64,000 nucleotides of DNA from Clostridia bacterium (lineage in GTDB: Bacteria; Bacillota_A; Clostridia; UBA1212; UBA1255), in NCBI GenBank assembly GCA_017522515.1, contig JAFWZH010000232.1:1-64000 (forward strand). Reading direction: 5' to 3'. This document shows, piece by piece, positions 33,926 through 41,860 of the stretch (position 1 is the stretch's first letter; each line of letters starts with the position of its first letter). The notes below the pieces were generated by a model that was not told where the DNA came from, searched no databases, and worked only from the letters and a program-made list of their open reading frames with translations. The position numbers and the translations under genes are program-made.

Positions 33926-34296
33926 TGAAAAAATTAAAGTCTCTTTGTATACGTTTTTTTAAATTTCTACGCCACATGGTTTTAAATCCACGATTTTTAT
34001 TGTGCTTTGGTATAGCATGGTTAATAACAAACGGATGGAGTTATATACTTTTTGGACTTGGCATGTTATTTGACGTTTCTTGGATGACAGCAGTTGCCGG
34101 AGCATACATGGCGGCTTTATGGTTGCCTTTTACACCGGAGAAAATTTTGACTTTGGCTATCGCCTTTGGCTTGCGCCGCTTGATTTTCCCGAAAGACAAA
34201 AAAACAGAGGAACAGTTAAAACTGCTAAAACTAAAGGATCGGGACGAAGACGATATTGATGAAAATGAGGATGATGACGAAGCCAAATCCGCTTAA
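33925..34296 (+). CDS. Small membrane protein at the end of the MBOAT cluster
   Basis: 123 residues: a basic amphipathic start, two or three hydrophobic segments (NPRFLLCFGIAWLITNGWSY, ILFGLGMLFDVSWMTAVAG, LWLPFTPEKILTLAIAFGL) and a highly charged C-terminus of Asp/Glu/Lys. I recall similar small proteins as unnamed hypotheticals in Clostridia; no function is known to me. Start and upstream stop overlap (TAATG), so translation is coupled to the DHHW gene. It converges with folC, overlapping by 4 bases. Confidence 0.75.
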   Translation: MKKLKSLCIRFFKFLRHMVLNPRFLLCFGIAWLITNGWSYILFGLGMLFDVSWMTAVAGAYMAALWLPFTPEKILTLAIAFGLRRLIFPKDKKTEEQLKLLKLKDRDEDDIDENEDDDEAKSA

Positions 34297-35576
34297 TTTG
34301 ACAATTTCTTTACAGCCGCGGCAATGTCACCGTACATGTAAAAAGATCCTAAAGCACAAATTATATCATCGGTGTTTGCTTCCCTAAGTGCGGCGGCAAC
34401 GCCTTTTTCTATCTCGTCGCAAGCTATTGCACGAATGCCTCGGTTGCGGAAATATTCAGCTAAAACTTCCGGGTCCATCGCTCTTGGATTATTTGGTTTT
34501 ACAGTATAAGCGGATTTTACCAAAGGAGCCAAAATATCAAGCATCGGAGAAACATCTTTATCTCCCATTACTCCCATAATAGCTATTATTTTCCTGTTTT
34601 GGAAATGGTGACGGATACTGTCTGCTGTGCCTTGTATACCGTGGGGATTGTGACCTCCGTCAGCAATAAAAATAGGATTTCTTCGCAAAACTTCAAATCT
34701 GCCGGGCCATTTGACATCTGCAATACCTGTTATAACAGATTCTTTATCTAATTTGAACCTTTTCTTTAAAACTTCTATTACTGTCAAAACAAGGGCGCAA
34801 TTGTAAACTTGATATGTGCCGGGGAGAGGAATGTGTACATTCTCGTAAATTGTATCTCTGACAGAATAATCAAAAATTGCACCGTCTATAGTACTTTCTT
34901 TTATTTTAAGTTTTTCAAAATTCGCTTCAATAAGATTTGCATCCATTTCTTGACATTTACGGGCGAAAACAGTAGAGGCAACACTGTTATTTCCGTAGAA
35001 AACAACGTCGCCGCCCTTTTTTATTATACCTGCCTTTGCAGAGGCAACGCTCTCTATAGTACCGCCTAACTCCTTTATATGGTCAATGTCTATAGCAGTA
35101 ATTACAGCGGCTTCCGGCACGTCAATTACGTTTGTGGAGTCAAGTTCGCCGCCTAAACCTGTTTCGAGAATTACTATGTCGCATTTTTTACGTTTGAAAA
35201 ATTCCATGCCTATAGCTGTTACAAGCTCAAATTCTGTAGGTTTATCTTTCATGCTTTCGGCAAAAACGCTGACATATTCTGTTATTTCTGCCAATTCATC
35301 ATCTGTAATCGGTTCTCCGTTAAATTGCATTCTTTCGTTAAATCTTACAATGTACGGTGAGATATACAAGCCTGTTTTATAACCGGCTTTACGGAAAATT
35401 GAGGCTAACATTGCACACGTAGAGCCTTTCCCGTTTGTACCTGCCACATGGACGAATTTAAGCTGTTTTTGGGGGTTGCCTAAAAGTTCTAAAATTTCTT
35501 CGGTGCGACTTAAGCCTAATTTGCTGCCGCGCCAGTATATTCCGTGGATATATTCTAATGCCTGGTCGTAAGTCAT
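34293..35576 (-). CDS. folC: Bifunctional folylpolyglutamate synthase / dihydrofolate synthase
   Basis: 427 residues. The ATP loop is VAGTNGKGSTCAML, the Mg/substrate block is LETGLGGELDSTNVI and the C-terminal domain has ADGGHNPHG. It adds glutamates to folates, trapping them in the cell. It is the second gene after a THF riboswitch, its start overlapping the stop of the folate transporter (ATGA), so uptake and retention are jointly regulated. No folP, folB or folK gene is in the window, so the first steps of folate synthesis are not shown here. Whether the host makes or only imports folate is open. Confidence 0.93.
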   Translation of the reverse strand: MTYDQALEYIHGIYWRGSKLGLSRTEEILELLGNPQKQLKFVHVAGTNGKGSTCAMLASIFRKAGYKTGLYISPYIVRFNERMQFNGEPITDDELAEITEYVSVFAESMKDKPTEFELVTAIGMEFFKRKKCDIVILETGLGGELDSTNVIDVPEAAVITAIDIDHIKELGGTIESVASAKAGIIKKGGDVVFYGNNSVASTVFARKCQEMDANLIEANFEKLKIKESTIDGAIFDYSVRDTIYENVHIPLPGTYQVYNCALVLTVIEVLKKRFKLDKESVITGIADVKWPGRFEVLRRNPIFIADGGHNPHGIQGTADSIRHHFQNRKIIAIMGVMGDKDVSPMLDILAPLVKSAYTVKPNNPRAMDPEVLAEYFRNRGIRAIACDEIEKGVAAALREANTDDIICALGSFYMYGDIAAAVKKLSN

Positions 35577-36112
35577 TTTTTACGCAAACCTCCGAATTTT
35601 TGAATGATTTTTTGTGAAAAAAGTATATGAAGAATTAATATTTCAACAGCTGATGTGATTGCATAAACTCCTGCACGACCGGCAAAAGTTAACAAAAACG
35701 GCAACTTGAAATATACATAAAGGCCTATTGTTTTTATTATCACTGAGCCGATAAAGTGAGCAGGTACAACAGTAATAAAACTTTTGAGATATTTGTTACA
35801 GTTTATATGAGATAATGTTCCTGCAATTAACCCTATTGAAATGGCACCCATGGTAATAATGGGATTTATTGTGTAACCTACCATAACACAGCCTATTAAA
35901 TCAGCAGTAGCGGCCACAACGGCTCCCGCAATAGGCCCGTATGCAGCAGCAGCAACAATTATCGGTAGATTTTCAAGGCTTATTCGTATTGAAGATGTTA
36001 TGTTAAATGCAAGAAATTTGCCGAAAACTATACTTAACGCAATGAATAGTGCCATTGCCACAATAGAGTGCACGTCTGTAAAACATGCAAAAAGTTTTTT
36101 TGTTTTTCCCAT
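35573..36112 (-). CDS. folT: Folate ECF transporter substrate-binding subunit FolT
   Basis: 179 residues, mostly hydrophobic with about five to six helices, of the ECF S-component type; ENLPIIVAAAAYGPIAGAVV and ADLIGCVMVGY are the conserved core. It binds folate and uses a shared EcfA/A'/T module encoded elsewhere. The substrate assignment rests on the THF riboswitch just upstream and the coupled folC downstream. AAAGGGAG precedes the ATG by 8 bases, and a CTCTCTT sequence in the leader could pair with it to block initiation. Confidence 0.88.
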   Translation of the reverse strand: MGKTKKLFACFTDVHSIVAMALFIALSIVFGKFLAFNITSSIRISLENLPIIVAAAAYGPIAGAVVAATADLIGCVMVGYTINPIITMGAISIGLIAGTLSHINCNKYLKSFITVVPAHFIGSVIIKTIGLYVYFKLPFLLTFAGRAGVYAITSAVEILILHILFSQKIIQKFGGLRKK

Positions 36113-36185
36113 AAATAAAACTCCCTTTCATTAATATAAGAATTAACCATAAGAGAGCATCATCAGTTGTACCTATATGAAGGTC

Positions 36186-36291
36186 GCAGCGGATGTAATA
36201 TTGCACCGCAAATGCTTTAGTAATTAACTTGCATTTTTCGCCCGAAGGCTCTACTCCCATCCTTCGGTACTTGACGCGCAATATCTGCTCT
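36186..36291 (-). promoter_or_regulatory. Tetrahydrofolate (THF) riboswitch controlling folT-folC
   Basis: On the minus strand the leader opens with AGAGCAGATATTGCGCGTCA, contains GGATGGGAG within a CCGAAGG/CCTTCGG hairpin, and closes with GCGGTGCAATATTACATCCGC. These are the conserved ends and junctions of the THF riboswitch. P1 forms from ATATTGC and GCAATAT, and the hairpin AAATGC/GCATTT fills the variable arm. The downstream SD AAGGGAG can pair with CTCTCTT in the leader, suggesting control of translation. High THF should shut off folate uptake. Confidence 0.92.
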
Positions 36292-36309
36292 GATAAATAA
36301 TACACGCGA

Positions 36310-36338
36310 ATTCTACTACCGGTATTTGTGATTGTCAA
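36310..36338 (-). promoter_or_regulatory. Sigma-A promoter of the riboswitch-folT-folC transcript
   Basis: On the minus strand TTGACA (36333-36338), 17-base spacer, TAGAAT (36310-36315), ending about 19 bases before the riboswitch. Confidence 0.85.
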
Positions 36339-36379
36339 GCGCTTTATATATTTAACGGATTTTTCGTGACTGTGAGAAC

Positions 36380-37363
36380 TTAATTCAGGTATTCTATCGA
36401 TTGCTCTTTTTTTAGAGGATATTCTATGAGAGTGTCGCCGTGCAAATTTTCTTTATGCATATCCACCGCATGTATTCGGCTGTTGTCATACGTAGTATAA
36501 TAGTAAATACCACGGTCGGTATTGCAGCAAGAACTGTAAATTGTAATATCGTAAAGACCTTTTACTGTTTGCACACAACCTCTTTGCATTTCCACGGACT
36601 TTAGTATGTGAAAAAACTGACTTACGCTTTCAGCTTCAGACGAACCTGAAGCTGAATTCATTTTAACAAAAGTTGCCCTTACAAACCTTGATAAAGAGGA
36701 AGCGTCACCGGGTAAGCCTATAGCGCCCATTCCGTGGGAGTATGTTTTTAATTCTAAATTACGGCTTCCTCCGGCAAAGGTGTTATCCGGAATGCCTTTT
36801 GTGAGCTTCATATAGTTGTTCAAGTTAAATAAGTGATAATCGAAAGTCGGGCTGTTTGTAAGAATTCCAATCGGATTATCATAGATTTGTATTCCTGTTG
36901 GCGTTGATTCCAACGTAATAGAACGTTCTCTGTCTGATATAATCCAGTGAAGCGGCGATAGGGGAAGAGCTTCGCTGAAATTCTCGTTAAAAAGATTGAT
37001 TCGCTTTAACAGATTTTCCGCTTCTGCAACTGTCTCGCATTGCCCCAAAATCCACGGAATAAGTTCAAACGGAGTTATATTGTCCTTTCCGCTGCAATAC
37101 GGCTTGTAGTCTGCGTTTTGCGGAAAGCTTAGTCCCGCGGCGCTAAGACCTTTTTCGTTTGTTGCGTCGTAATATAGCGGATATCCTTTTAAAACATAGG
37201 CCATTCCGATTATCGCAAAATGGCTTTCCATTTTACTTGTTTTGCGAAAATGAAAAGCATAGTTTCTCGGTGTAATAGTGATTTTTTCGTCATAAGAGTA
37301 TTCTAAGTCTAAATTTCTGCCGAAATAATGATTTTTTGTCTTATAAGTGACTGCTGTACACAT
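36380..37363 (-). CDS. Choloylglycine hydrolase family enzyme, bile-salt-hydrolase-like
   Basis: 327 residues, the length of bile salt hydrolases. The start is ATG 37363, with AAGGAG 8 bases before, so the protein opens Met-Cys; removal of Met exposes the N-terminal nucleophile Cys2. Further family residues are Arg16 and Asp19 (FGRNLDLEYSY), Asn170 (LTNSPTFDYH) and the block GLPGDASSLSRFVRA with the oxyanion Arg. At the position where bile salt hydrolases usually have Asn and penicillin acylases Tyr (AGLxFP), this one has Ser79. No signal peptide, so cytosolic. Deconjugation of bile salts or cleavage of related amides is expected; the substrate is not certain. Confidence 0.85.
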   Translation of the reverse strand: MCTAVTYKTKNHYFGRNLDLEYSYDEKITITPRNYAFHFRKTSKMESHFAIIGMAYVLKGYPLYYDATNEKGLSAAGLSFPQNADYKPYCSGKDNITPFELIPWILGQCETVAEAENLLKRINLFNENFSEALPLSPLHWIISDRERSITLESTPTGIQIYDNPIGILTNSPTFDYHLFNLNNYMKLTKGIPDNTFAGGSRNLELKTYSHGMGAIGLPGDASSLSRFVRATFVKMNSASGSSEAESVSQFFHILKSVEMQRGCVQTVKGLYDITIYSSCCNTDRGIYYYTTYDNSRIHAVDMHKENLHGDTLIEYPLKKEQSIEYLN

Positions 37364-37462
37364 GCTGCATTCTCCTTGAATTTTGCTGCATATATATTTT
37401 GACATCAAAACAATTTTATTATTCTAAAATAAAAATTTAATCTGAAAATTTGAGTGAATAAA

Positions 37463-37503
37463 GAAAAGTAAAAGTGCCGAAAACACGATGGATTCGACAC
37501 TTT
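37463..37503 (-). terminator. Terminator-like hairpin after tRNA-Arg
   Basis: AAAGTGCCGAA (37471-37481) pairs with TTCGACACTTT (37493-37503) with one mismatch; on the minus strand a T-rich stretch follows. Confidence 0.55.
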
Positions 37504-37504
37504 T

Positions 37505-37579
37505 TGGCACCCGCAGTAGGAATCGAACCTACAACTAGCCCTTAGGAGGGGCTTGTTATATCCATTTAACTATGCAGGC
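37505..37579 (-). tRNA. tRNA-Arg (CCT anticodon)
   Basis: 75 bases with an encoded CCA. The anticodon loop CTCCTAA gives CCT, reading AGG. The acceptor stem GCCTGCA pairs with TGCGGGT with two wobbles, and the T arm has the standard GGTTCGATTCC. It has its own promoter. Confidence 0.92.
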
Positions 37580-37611
37580 AAATATTACGCTCGTACCAGG
37601 CAAGCTTTGCC

Positions 37612-37640
37612 ATTATACCATATTGCCCAACTCACCGCAA
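37612..37640 (-). promoter_or_regulatory. Promoter of tRNA-Arg
   Basis: On the minus strand TTGCGG (37635-37640), 17-base spacer ending in TGG, TATAAT (37612-37617), 33 bases before the tRNA. Confidence 0.75.
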
Positions 37641-37676
37641 TTTATTTTTGCGATAGCCATAGACATACCATGTTTT

Positions 37677-37705
37677 TTGTTGTAATAATAAATTCCATGT
37701 GATAA
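37677..37705 (+). promoter_or_regulatory. Tentative promoter of cysE
   Basis: TTGTTG (37677-37682), 17-base spacer, TGATAA (37700-37705). Weak -10 match; placed because the palindromic leader follows immediately. Confidence 0.35.
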
Positions 37706-37709
37706 AATA

Positions 37710-37743
37710 TATCAAGTATATACAGTTATGCATATACTTGATA
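37710..37743 (+). promoter_or_regulatory. Perfect 12-bp inverted repeat in the cysE leader
   Basis: TATCAAGTATAT (37710-37721) and ATATACTTGATA (37732-37743) are exact reverse complements around a 10-base loop, 26 bases before cysE. No T-run follows, so an operator or mRNA structure is likelier than a terminator. It does not resemble a T-box or SAM riboswitch. Confidence 0.55.
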
Positions 37744-37769
37744 AGTAAGGAATAATCAATGGTGATAGT

Positions 37770-38426
37770 ATGGGGATTATTAAAGATGCGAAATCAATAG
37801 CAAAAAGAGACCCTGCTGCAAGAAATGCAGTGGAGGTTTTTCTGCTTTATCCCGGTTTGCATGCACTTATTTATCACAAAATATCGGCTTTTTTCTTCAG
37901 ACACAAGCTGTTTTTTTTAGCAAGATGGGTATCCCAAATAGCAAACAGGAGAACAGGCATTGAGATTCACCCGGGGGCGCAAATAGGAGAGGGCTTGTTT
38001 ATTGACCATGGACATGGTGTGGTAATAGGTGAGACAGCAGTTATAGGTAATAATTGCACAATTTATCACCAAGTGACTTTGGGTGGTACTGGAAGGCAAA
38101 AGCATTCCAAAAGGCATCCTACAGTAGGCGACAATGTTTTGATAGGTGCCGGAGCCAAGGTATTAGGACCTGTTACGATTGGAAATAATGCTATGATAGG
38201 TGCAGGCTCTATTGTACTGGATGATGTTCCTGAGAATTCAACGGTAACAGGCATGAAAGCCCGAGTTATCAAAATGGACGGTGAGAGAGTTGACAGCAAA
38301 CCTGATGTAGCTCCTTCAATTGCCCTTGAGCATAATAAAGTTCCTGATCCTGTGGCACAGGAATTGGAAATGATAGAACGAGAATTGGAAAAGTTGCGAG
38401 GAAGCAACGGGAAAGATGAGGATTGA
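37770..38426 (+). CDS. cysE: Serine O-acetyltransferase
   Basis: 218 residues with a left-handed beta-helix of hexapeptide repeats. The family blocks are IHPGAQIGEGLFIDHGHGVVIGE with catalytic His and Asp, and HQVTLGGTG. It acetylates serine with acetyl-CoA, the first committed step to cysteine. The Lys/Asp-rich end (RGSNGKDED) is short. A GGTG sits 6 bases before the ATG. It overlaps the cysS region by one stop, linking cysteine synthesis to its charging onto tRNA, a common clostridial pairing. Confidence 0.94.
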   Translation: MGIIKDAKSIAKRDPAARNAVEVFLLYPGLHALIYHKISAFFFRHKLFFLARWVSQIANRRTGIEIHPGAQIGEGLFIDHGHGVVIGETAVIGNNCTIYHQVTLGGTGRQKHSKRHPTVGDNVLIGAGAKVLGPVTIGNNAMIGAGSIVLDDVPENSTVTGMKARVIKMDGERVDSKPDVAPSIALEHNKVPDPVAQELEMIERELEKLRGSNGKDED

Positions 38427-38427
38427 A

Positions 38428-39840
38428 ATGAAAGTCTATAATACAATGTCGAGAAAAAAAGAAGAGTTTAAACCGCTGAGTGAAGAAAATGTAACAATAT
38501 ATTCTTGCGGACCAACGGTTTACAATTACGCACATATAGGCAATATGCGCACGTATGTTTTTATGGATATTTTAAGACGAGCTTTAAAACTTAACGGATA
38601 TAAGCTTAAACACGTTATGAATATCACTGATGTGGGACATTTGACTTCGGACGGTGACGAAGGCGAAGATAAAATGGAAAAGGCAGCTAAGACTCAAAAG
38701 AAAACACCTTGGGAAATAGCAGCATATTTTACCGGTGTATTTTTCGAAGACCTTAAAAGGCTCAATATAGAAAGACCGGAGCTTACGCCAAAAGCAACAG
38801 AGCATATAGATCAAATGATTGAGTTTGTACAGGAATTGTGTGCAAAAGGTTACGGTTATGAGACAAGCGACGGAATATACTTCGACATCTCCAAGTTTCC
38901 GCGCTACGGCAGGTTGTCAAGAGCAAATCTTGAAGAACAGCTTGCAGGCGCCAGCGAGCGTGTAGAGGTTAATAATGAGAAGCGCCATCCGGCAGACTTT
39001 GCAATATGGAAAAAGGCTCCCAAAGAGCACATTATGCAATGGCCCAGCCCTTGGGGAATGGGTTACCCCGGTTGGCACATTGAGTGTTCTACAATGTCAA
39101 GAGAGTATTTGGGCGATTGTTTTGATATTCATACAGGTGGTGTGGATCATATTCCGATTCACCACGAAAATGAAATTGCTCAGTCGGAGGCCCTTACAGG
39201 GAAAAAATCTGTTGACTATTGGATGCATAGTGAGTTCTTGCTTGTAGACAACGGTAAAATGTCAAAAAGTCTTGGAAATACGTATACTGTTTCTGATTTG
39301 ATTGAAAAAGGTTATTCGCCTTTGGCATACAGATATTTCTGCTTGAACGGTAACTATCGTAATAAATTAAACTTTACATGGGACGCTCTTGATGCGGCTC
39401 AAACATCTTTAACACGTTTGTATGCAGCAGTAGCAAAACACAAAGCGGCGGCTGCGGGCAATATTCCGTCAGAGACTATAGAAGAATGGAAAAAAGAGTT
39501 TACAGAAGCAGTGTCCGATGACCTTAATGTGCCGCTTGGACTTGGTATATTGTGGAAAGTTTTGAAAAACAGCGAAAAGAGTCACGATATTTACGAATTT
39601 GCACTTTTCGCAGACCAAGTGTTGGGATTGTCTATAGAAGAAAATTCAAATGCAGACAGTAAAGAAGCAGAAAGTGACGAGCCGGAGGTATCACAGGAGA
39701 TTTTAGAGCTTGTTGAGAAGCGCACGGCTGCAAAGAAAGCAAAAGACTTTAAAACTGCTGATGAAATAAGAGATAAGCTTAAAGAAATGGGAATTACACT
39801 TATTGACACCAAGGAAGGCGTAAAGATTGTTAAAGAGTGA
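38428..39840 (+). CDS. cysS: Cysteinyl-tRNA synthetase
   Basis: 470 residues of the class I synthetase fold. The signature is HIGN (in YNYAHIGNMRTYVF) and KMSKS (NGKMSKSLGN). Zinc ligands include the Cys in YSCGPTVYN and those of GWHIECSTMS and HHENEIAQSE. It charges tRNA-Cys. I start at ATG 38428 with GAGG 6 bases upstream, in place of ATG 38416, because MKVYNTMSRKKEEF is the usual N-terminus. It is downstream of cysE and overlaps sigH by 14 bases. Confidence 0.96.
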   Translation: MKVYNTMSRKKEEFKPLSEENVTIYSCGPTVYNYAHIGNMRTYVFMDILRRALKLNGYKLKHVMNITDVGHLTSDGDEGEDKMEKAAKTQKKTPWEIAAYFTGVFFEDLKRLNIERPELTPKATEHIDQMIEFVQELCAKGYGYETSDGIYFDISKFPRYGRLSRANLEEQLAGASERVEVNNEKRHPADFAIWKKAPKEHIMQWPSPWGMGYPGWHIECSTMSREYLGDCFDIHTGGVDHIPIHHENEIAQSEALTGKKSVDYWMHSEFLLVDNGKMSKSLGNTYTVSDLIEKGYSPLAYRYFCLNGNYRNKLNFTWDALDAAQTSLTRLYAAVAKHKAAAAGNIPSETIEEWKKEFTEAVSDDLNVPLGLGILWKVLKNSEKSHDIYEFALFADQVLGLSIEENSNADSKEAESDEPEVSQEILELVEKRTAAKKAKDFKTADEIRDKLKEMGITLIDTKEGVKIVKE

Positions 39841-40378
39841 CGAAGAATACGTCTTGCAGGCACAAAAAGGAAATGATGTTGCTTGCGAGTACATCCTTAA
39901 TAAATATAAGTCTATTGTACGTTCCGCCTCAAGAACATATTTTTTGCTGGGAGGAGACAGCGATGATATTGTACAAGAAGGAATGATAGGACTGTACAAG
40001 GCAATATGCAATTATTCAGCCGGAGAGGGTGTGGATTTTTCCGCTTATGCGATTATTTGTATAAAAAGGCAGATTTATACAGCGATAAAGACGGCAGCAA
40101 GGAAAAAGCATCAACCGCTTAATGATTATGTTTCGCTTGATAACCGGGAAGAACTTTCTGATGATAATCCCGTCAGCATAATAGAAAATCGTGAGTGGCG
40201 AGATAATTTATATAAGGAAATAGAAGAAAAACTTAGCAAATTTGAAAAAATTGTTTTAAGTGAGTACTTAAAAGGCGGTACATACGAGGAAATAGGCGCC
40301 ACGCTTGGCAAAGAAAGTAAGTCAATTGACAATGCGATACAAAGAATAAGAAGAAAGTTAAAGGGGGCAAATTTATGA
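39827..40378 (+). CDS. sigH: RNA polymerase sigma factor SigH (sporulation-initiation type)
   Basis: 183 residues. Region 2 is almost signature-perfect for SigH: YFLLGGDSDDIVQEGMIGLY and the following AAICIKRQIYTAIKTA-like block, then region 4 with GTYEEIGATLGKESKSIDNAIQRIRRKL as helix-turn-helix. SigH transcribes early sporulation and competence genes. The start is TTG 39827, with AGG 8 bases before, inside the end of cysS. In related genomes mrnC, rlmB and yacP-type genes usually lie between cysS and sigH; here they are absent, so the two are joined directly. It overlaps thyA (ATGA). Confidence 0.92.
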   Translation: MLKSDEEYVLQAQKGNDVACEYILNKYKSIVRSASRTYFLLGGDSDDIVQEGMIGLYKAICNYSAGEGVDFSAYAIICIKRQIYTAIKTAARKKHQPLNDYVSLDNREELSDDNPVSIIENREWRDNLYKEIEEKLSKFEKIVLSEYLKGGTYEEIGATLGKESKSIDNAIQRIRRKLKGANL

Positions 40379-41205
40379 GTTCGGCAGATATAGCATTTAT
40401 TAATACATGTAAAGATATTTTAGAAAACGGCTCATGGGAAAAGGATGAAGGAGTCAGACCGAAGTGGGCTGACGGCACACCTGCTTACACAAAGAAAAAA
40501 TTCGGAGTAGTAAACAGATATGATTTAGAAAAGGAGTTTCCTTTAATTACAATAAGACCGATAAAACTTTCCGTGGCGGTTGATGAGATCCTATGGATTT
40601 GGCAAAAAAAATCAAACAACATTCATGATCTTAACAGTCATATTTGGGATCTTTGGGCTGATGAGAATGGTTCTATCGGTAAGGCTTACGGATACCAATT
40701 AGGTGTTAAACACCAATACAAAGAAGGTATGTTCGATCAGGTAGACAGAGTTCTTTATGATTTAAAAAACAATCGTGCCAGCAGAAGAATAATGACAAAC
40801 TTGTATAATTTCCAAGATCTTCATGAAATGGCATTATATCCCTGCGCTTACAGTATGACTTTTAATGTAACAGAGGGTAGACTTTGTGCTATATTAAATC
40901 AGCGTTCGCAGGATATGTTGGCTGCAAATGCTTTTAATGTGGCACAGTATGCAGCACTTGTTTATATGTTCGCTCAAGTTTCCGGTTTGGTTCCGGGGGA
41001 GCTTGTTCACGTAATTGCAGATGCGCATATTTATGACAGACATATTCCGATTGTTGAAGAGCTGATTAAACGTCAAGCGTACCCTGCACCAAAGGTAGAG
41101 CTGGATAAGAGCATTACGAATTTTTATGACTTTACACCTAACAGTTTCAAGGTGGAAAATTATCAGCATGGCGAAAAAATCGGTAAAATCGAGATGGCTA
41201 TATAA
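40375..41205 (+). CDS. thyA: Thymidylate synthase, divergent ThyA
   Basis: 276 residues. The nucleophile is the Cys in ALYPCAYSMTF and the phosphate-binding Arg in ILNQRSQDMLA; the end HIPIVEELIKRQ and the block GYQLG also fit ThyA. It methylates dUMP using 5,10-methylene-THF, producing dihydrofolate for the folA product that follows. Compared with the classical PCH at the active site, here PCA is seen, and the usual RSxD-V-F-L is RSQDML, a variant I associate with some Clostridia. AAGGGGG precedes the ATG, and the start overlaps the sigH stop. Confidence 0.9.
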   Translation: MSSADIAFINTCKDILENGSWEKDEGVRPKWADGTPAYTKKKFGVVNRYDLEKEFPLITIRPIKLSVAVDEILWIWQKKSNNIHDLNSHIWDLWADENGSIGKAYGYQLGVKHQYKEGMFDQVDRVLYDLKNNRASRRIMTNLYNFQDLHEMALYPCAYSMTFNVTEGRLCAILNQRSQDMLAANAFNVAQYAALVYMFAQVSGLVPGELVHVIADAHIYDRHIPIVEELIKRQAYPAPKVELDKSITNFYDFTPNSFKVENYQHGEKIGKIEMAI

Positions 41206-41222
41206 TGTGGAGGCAAGCATAA

Positions 41223-41753
41223 ATGAATGTAATAGTTGCAGTAGATGCAGAATGGGGAATAGGAAATAAAGGAGATCTTCTTGCAAGAGTAAAAGAAGAT
41301 TTGCAACAATTCGCTCGTTTGACTACAGGGAAAACGGTAGTTTTAGGCTCAAATACATTGGCAACTTTTCCCGGTGGTCGTGTTTTAAAGGACAGACGGA
41401 ATATCGTTCTTAACCCGGACCTTGACTACGCTCCTGAGGGCGCTGTGGTAGCACATTCTCTTGATGAATTATTTGATTTATTGAAAAAATTCGAGAATGA
41501 AGGTTTGTCTTCAGAGGATGTATTTATAATAGGCGGTGCAAGCGTTTACAGACAGATGCTTCCTTATTGCGATAAAGCTTATATAACAAAGTTCAAAAAA
41601 TCTTTTGAAAAGGATGTATATTTCCCGAATCTTGACGAAATGGCCGAGTGGAGTGTTGTCTCCGAGAGTGAAGACATAACAGCATCTTACAGAGGTGCGG
41701 CAGGAATAACAGGCGAAATTACATTTAGCTTTGTTGAGTATGTAAGAAAATAA
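41223..41753 (+). CDS. folA: Dihydrofolate reductase
   Basis: 176 residues. The start MNVIVAVDAEWGIGNKGDLL, the NADPH block GKTVVLGSNTLATFPG and FIIGGASVYRQMLPYC are DHFR landmarks. It regenerates THF from the dihydrofolate made by ThyA, whose gene ends 17 bases upstream; GTGGAGG precedes the ATG. The usual LPW near the substrate loop is LLA here, somewhat divergent. A terminator follows directly. Confidence 0.93.
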   Translation: MNVIVAVDAEWGIGNKGDLLARVKEDLQQFARLTTGKTVVLGSNTLATFPGGRVLKDRRNIVLNPDLDYAPEGAVVAHSLDELFDLLKKFENEGLSSEDVFIIGGASVYRQMLPYCDKAYITKFKKSFEKDVYFPNLDEMAEWSVVSESEDITASYRGAAGITGEITFSFVEYVRK

Positions 41754-41789
41754 AATAATACAAATAAGACACAAAAATGACAATTTGTT

Positions 41790-41825
41790 AAGGTACACTT
41801 TAATATGATTTGAGTGTGCCTTTTT
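41790..41825 (+). terminator. Rho-independent terminator after folA
   Basis: AAGGTACACT (41790-41799) pairs with AGTGTGCCTT (41813-41822), with one G-U pair, followed by T's. It ends the cysE-cysS-sigH-thyA-folA series. Confidence 0.85.
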
Positions 41826-41860
41826 GTTTTTGAAGGTCAAAAAGATAGGAGAAGTATATA

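Noticed and set aside
37580..37611. tRNA-like sequence upstream of tRNA-Arg
   Set aside because: GGTATAATGGCAAAGCTTGC looks tRNA-like at first, but no cloverleaf can be formed; the element is the promoter.
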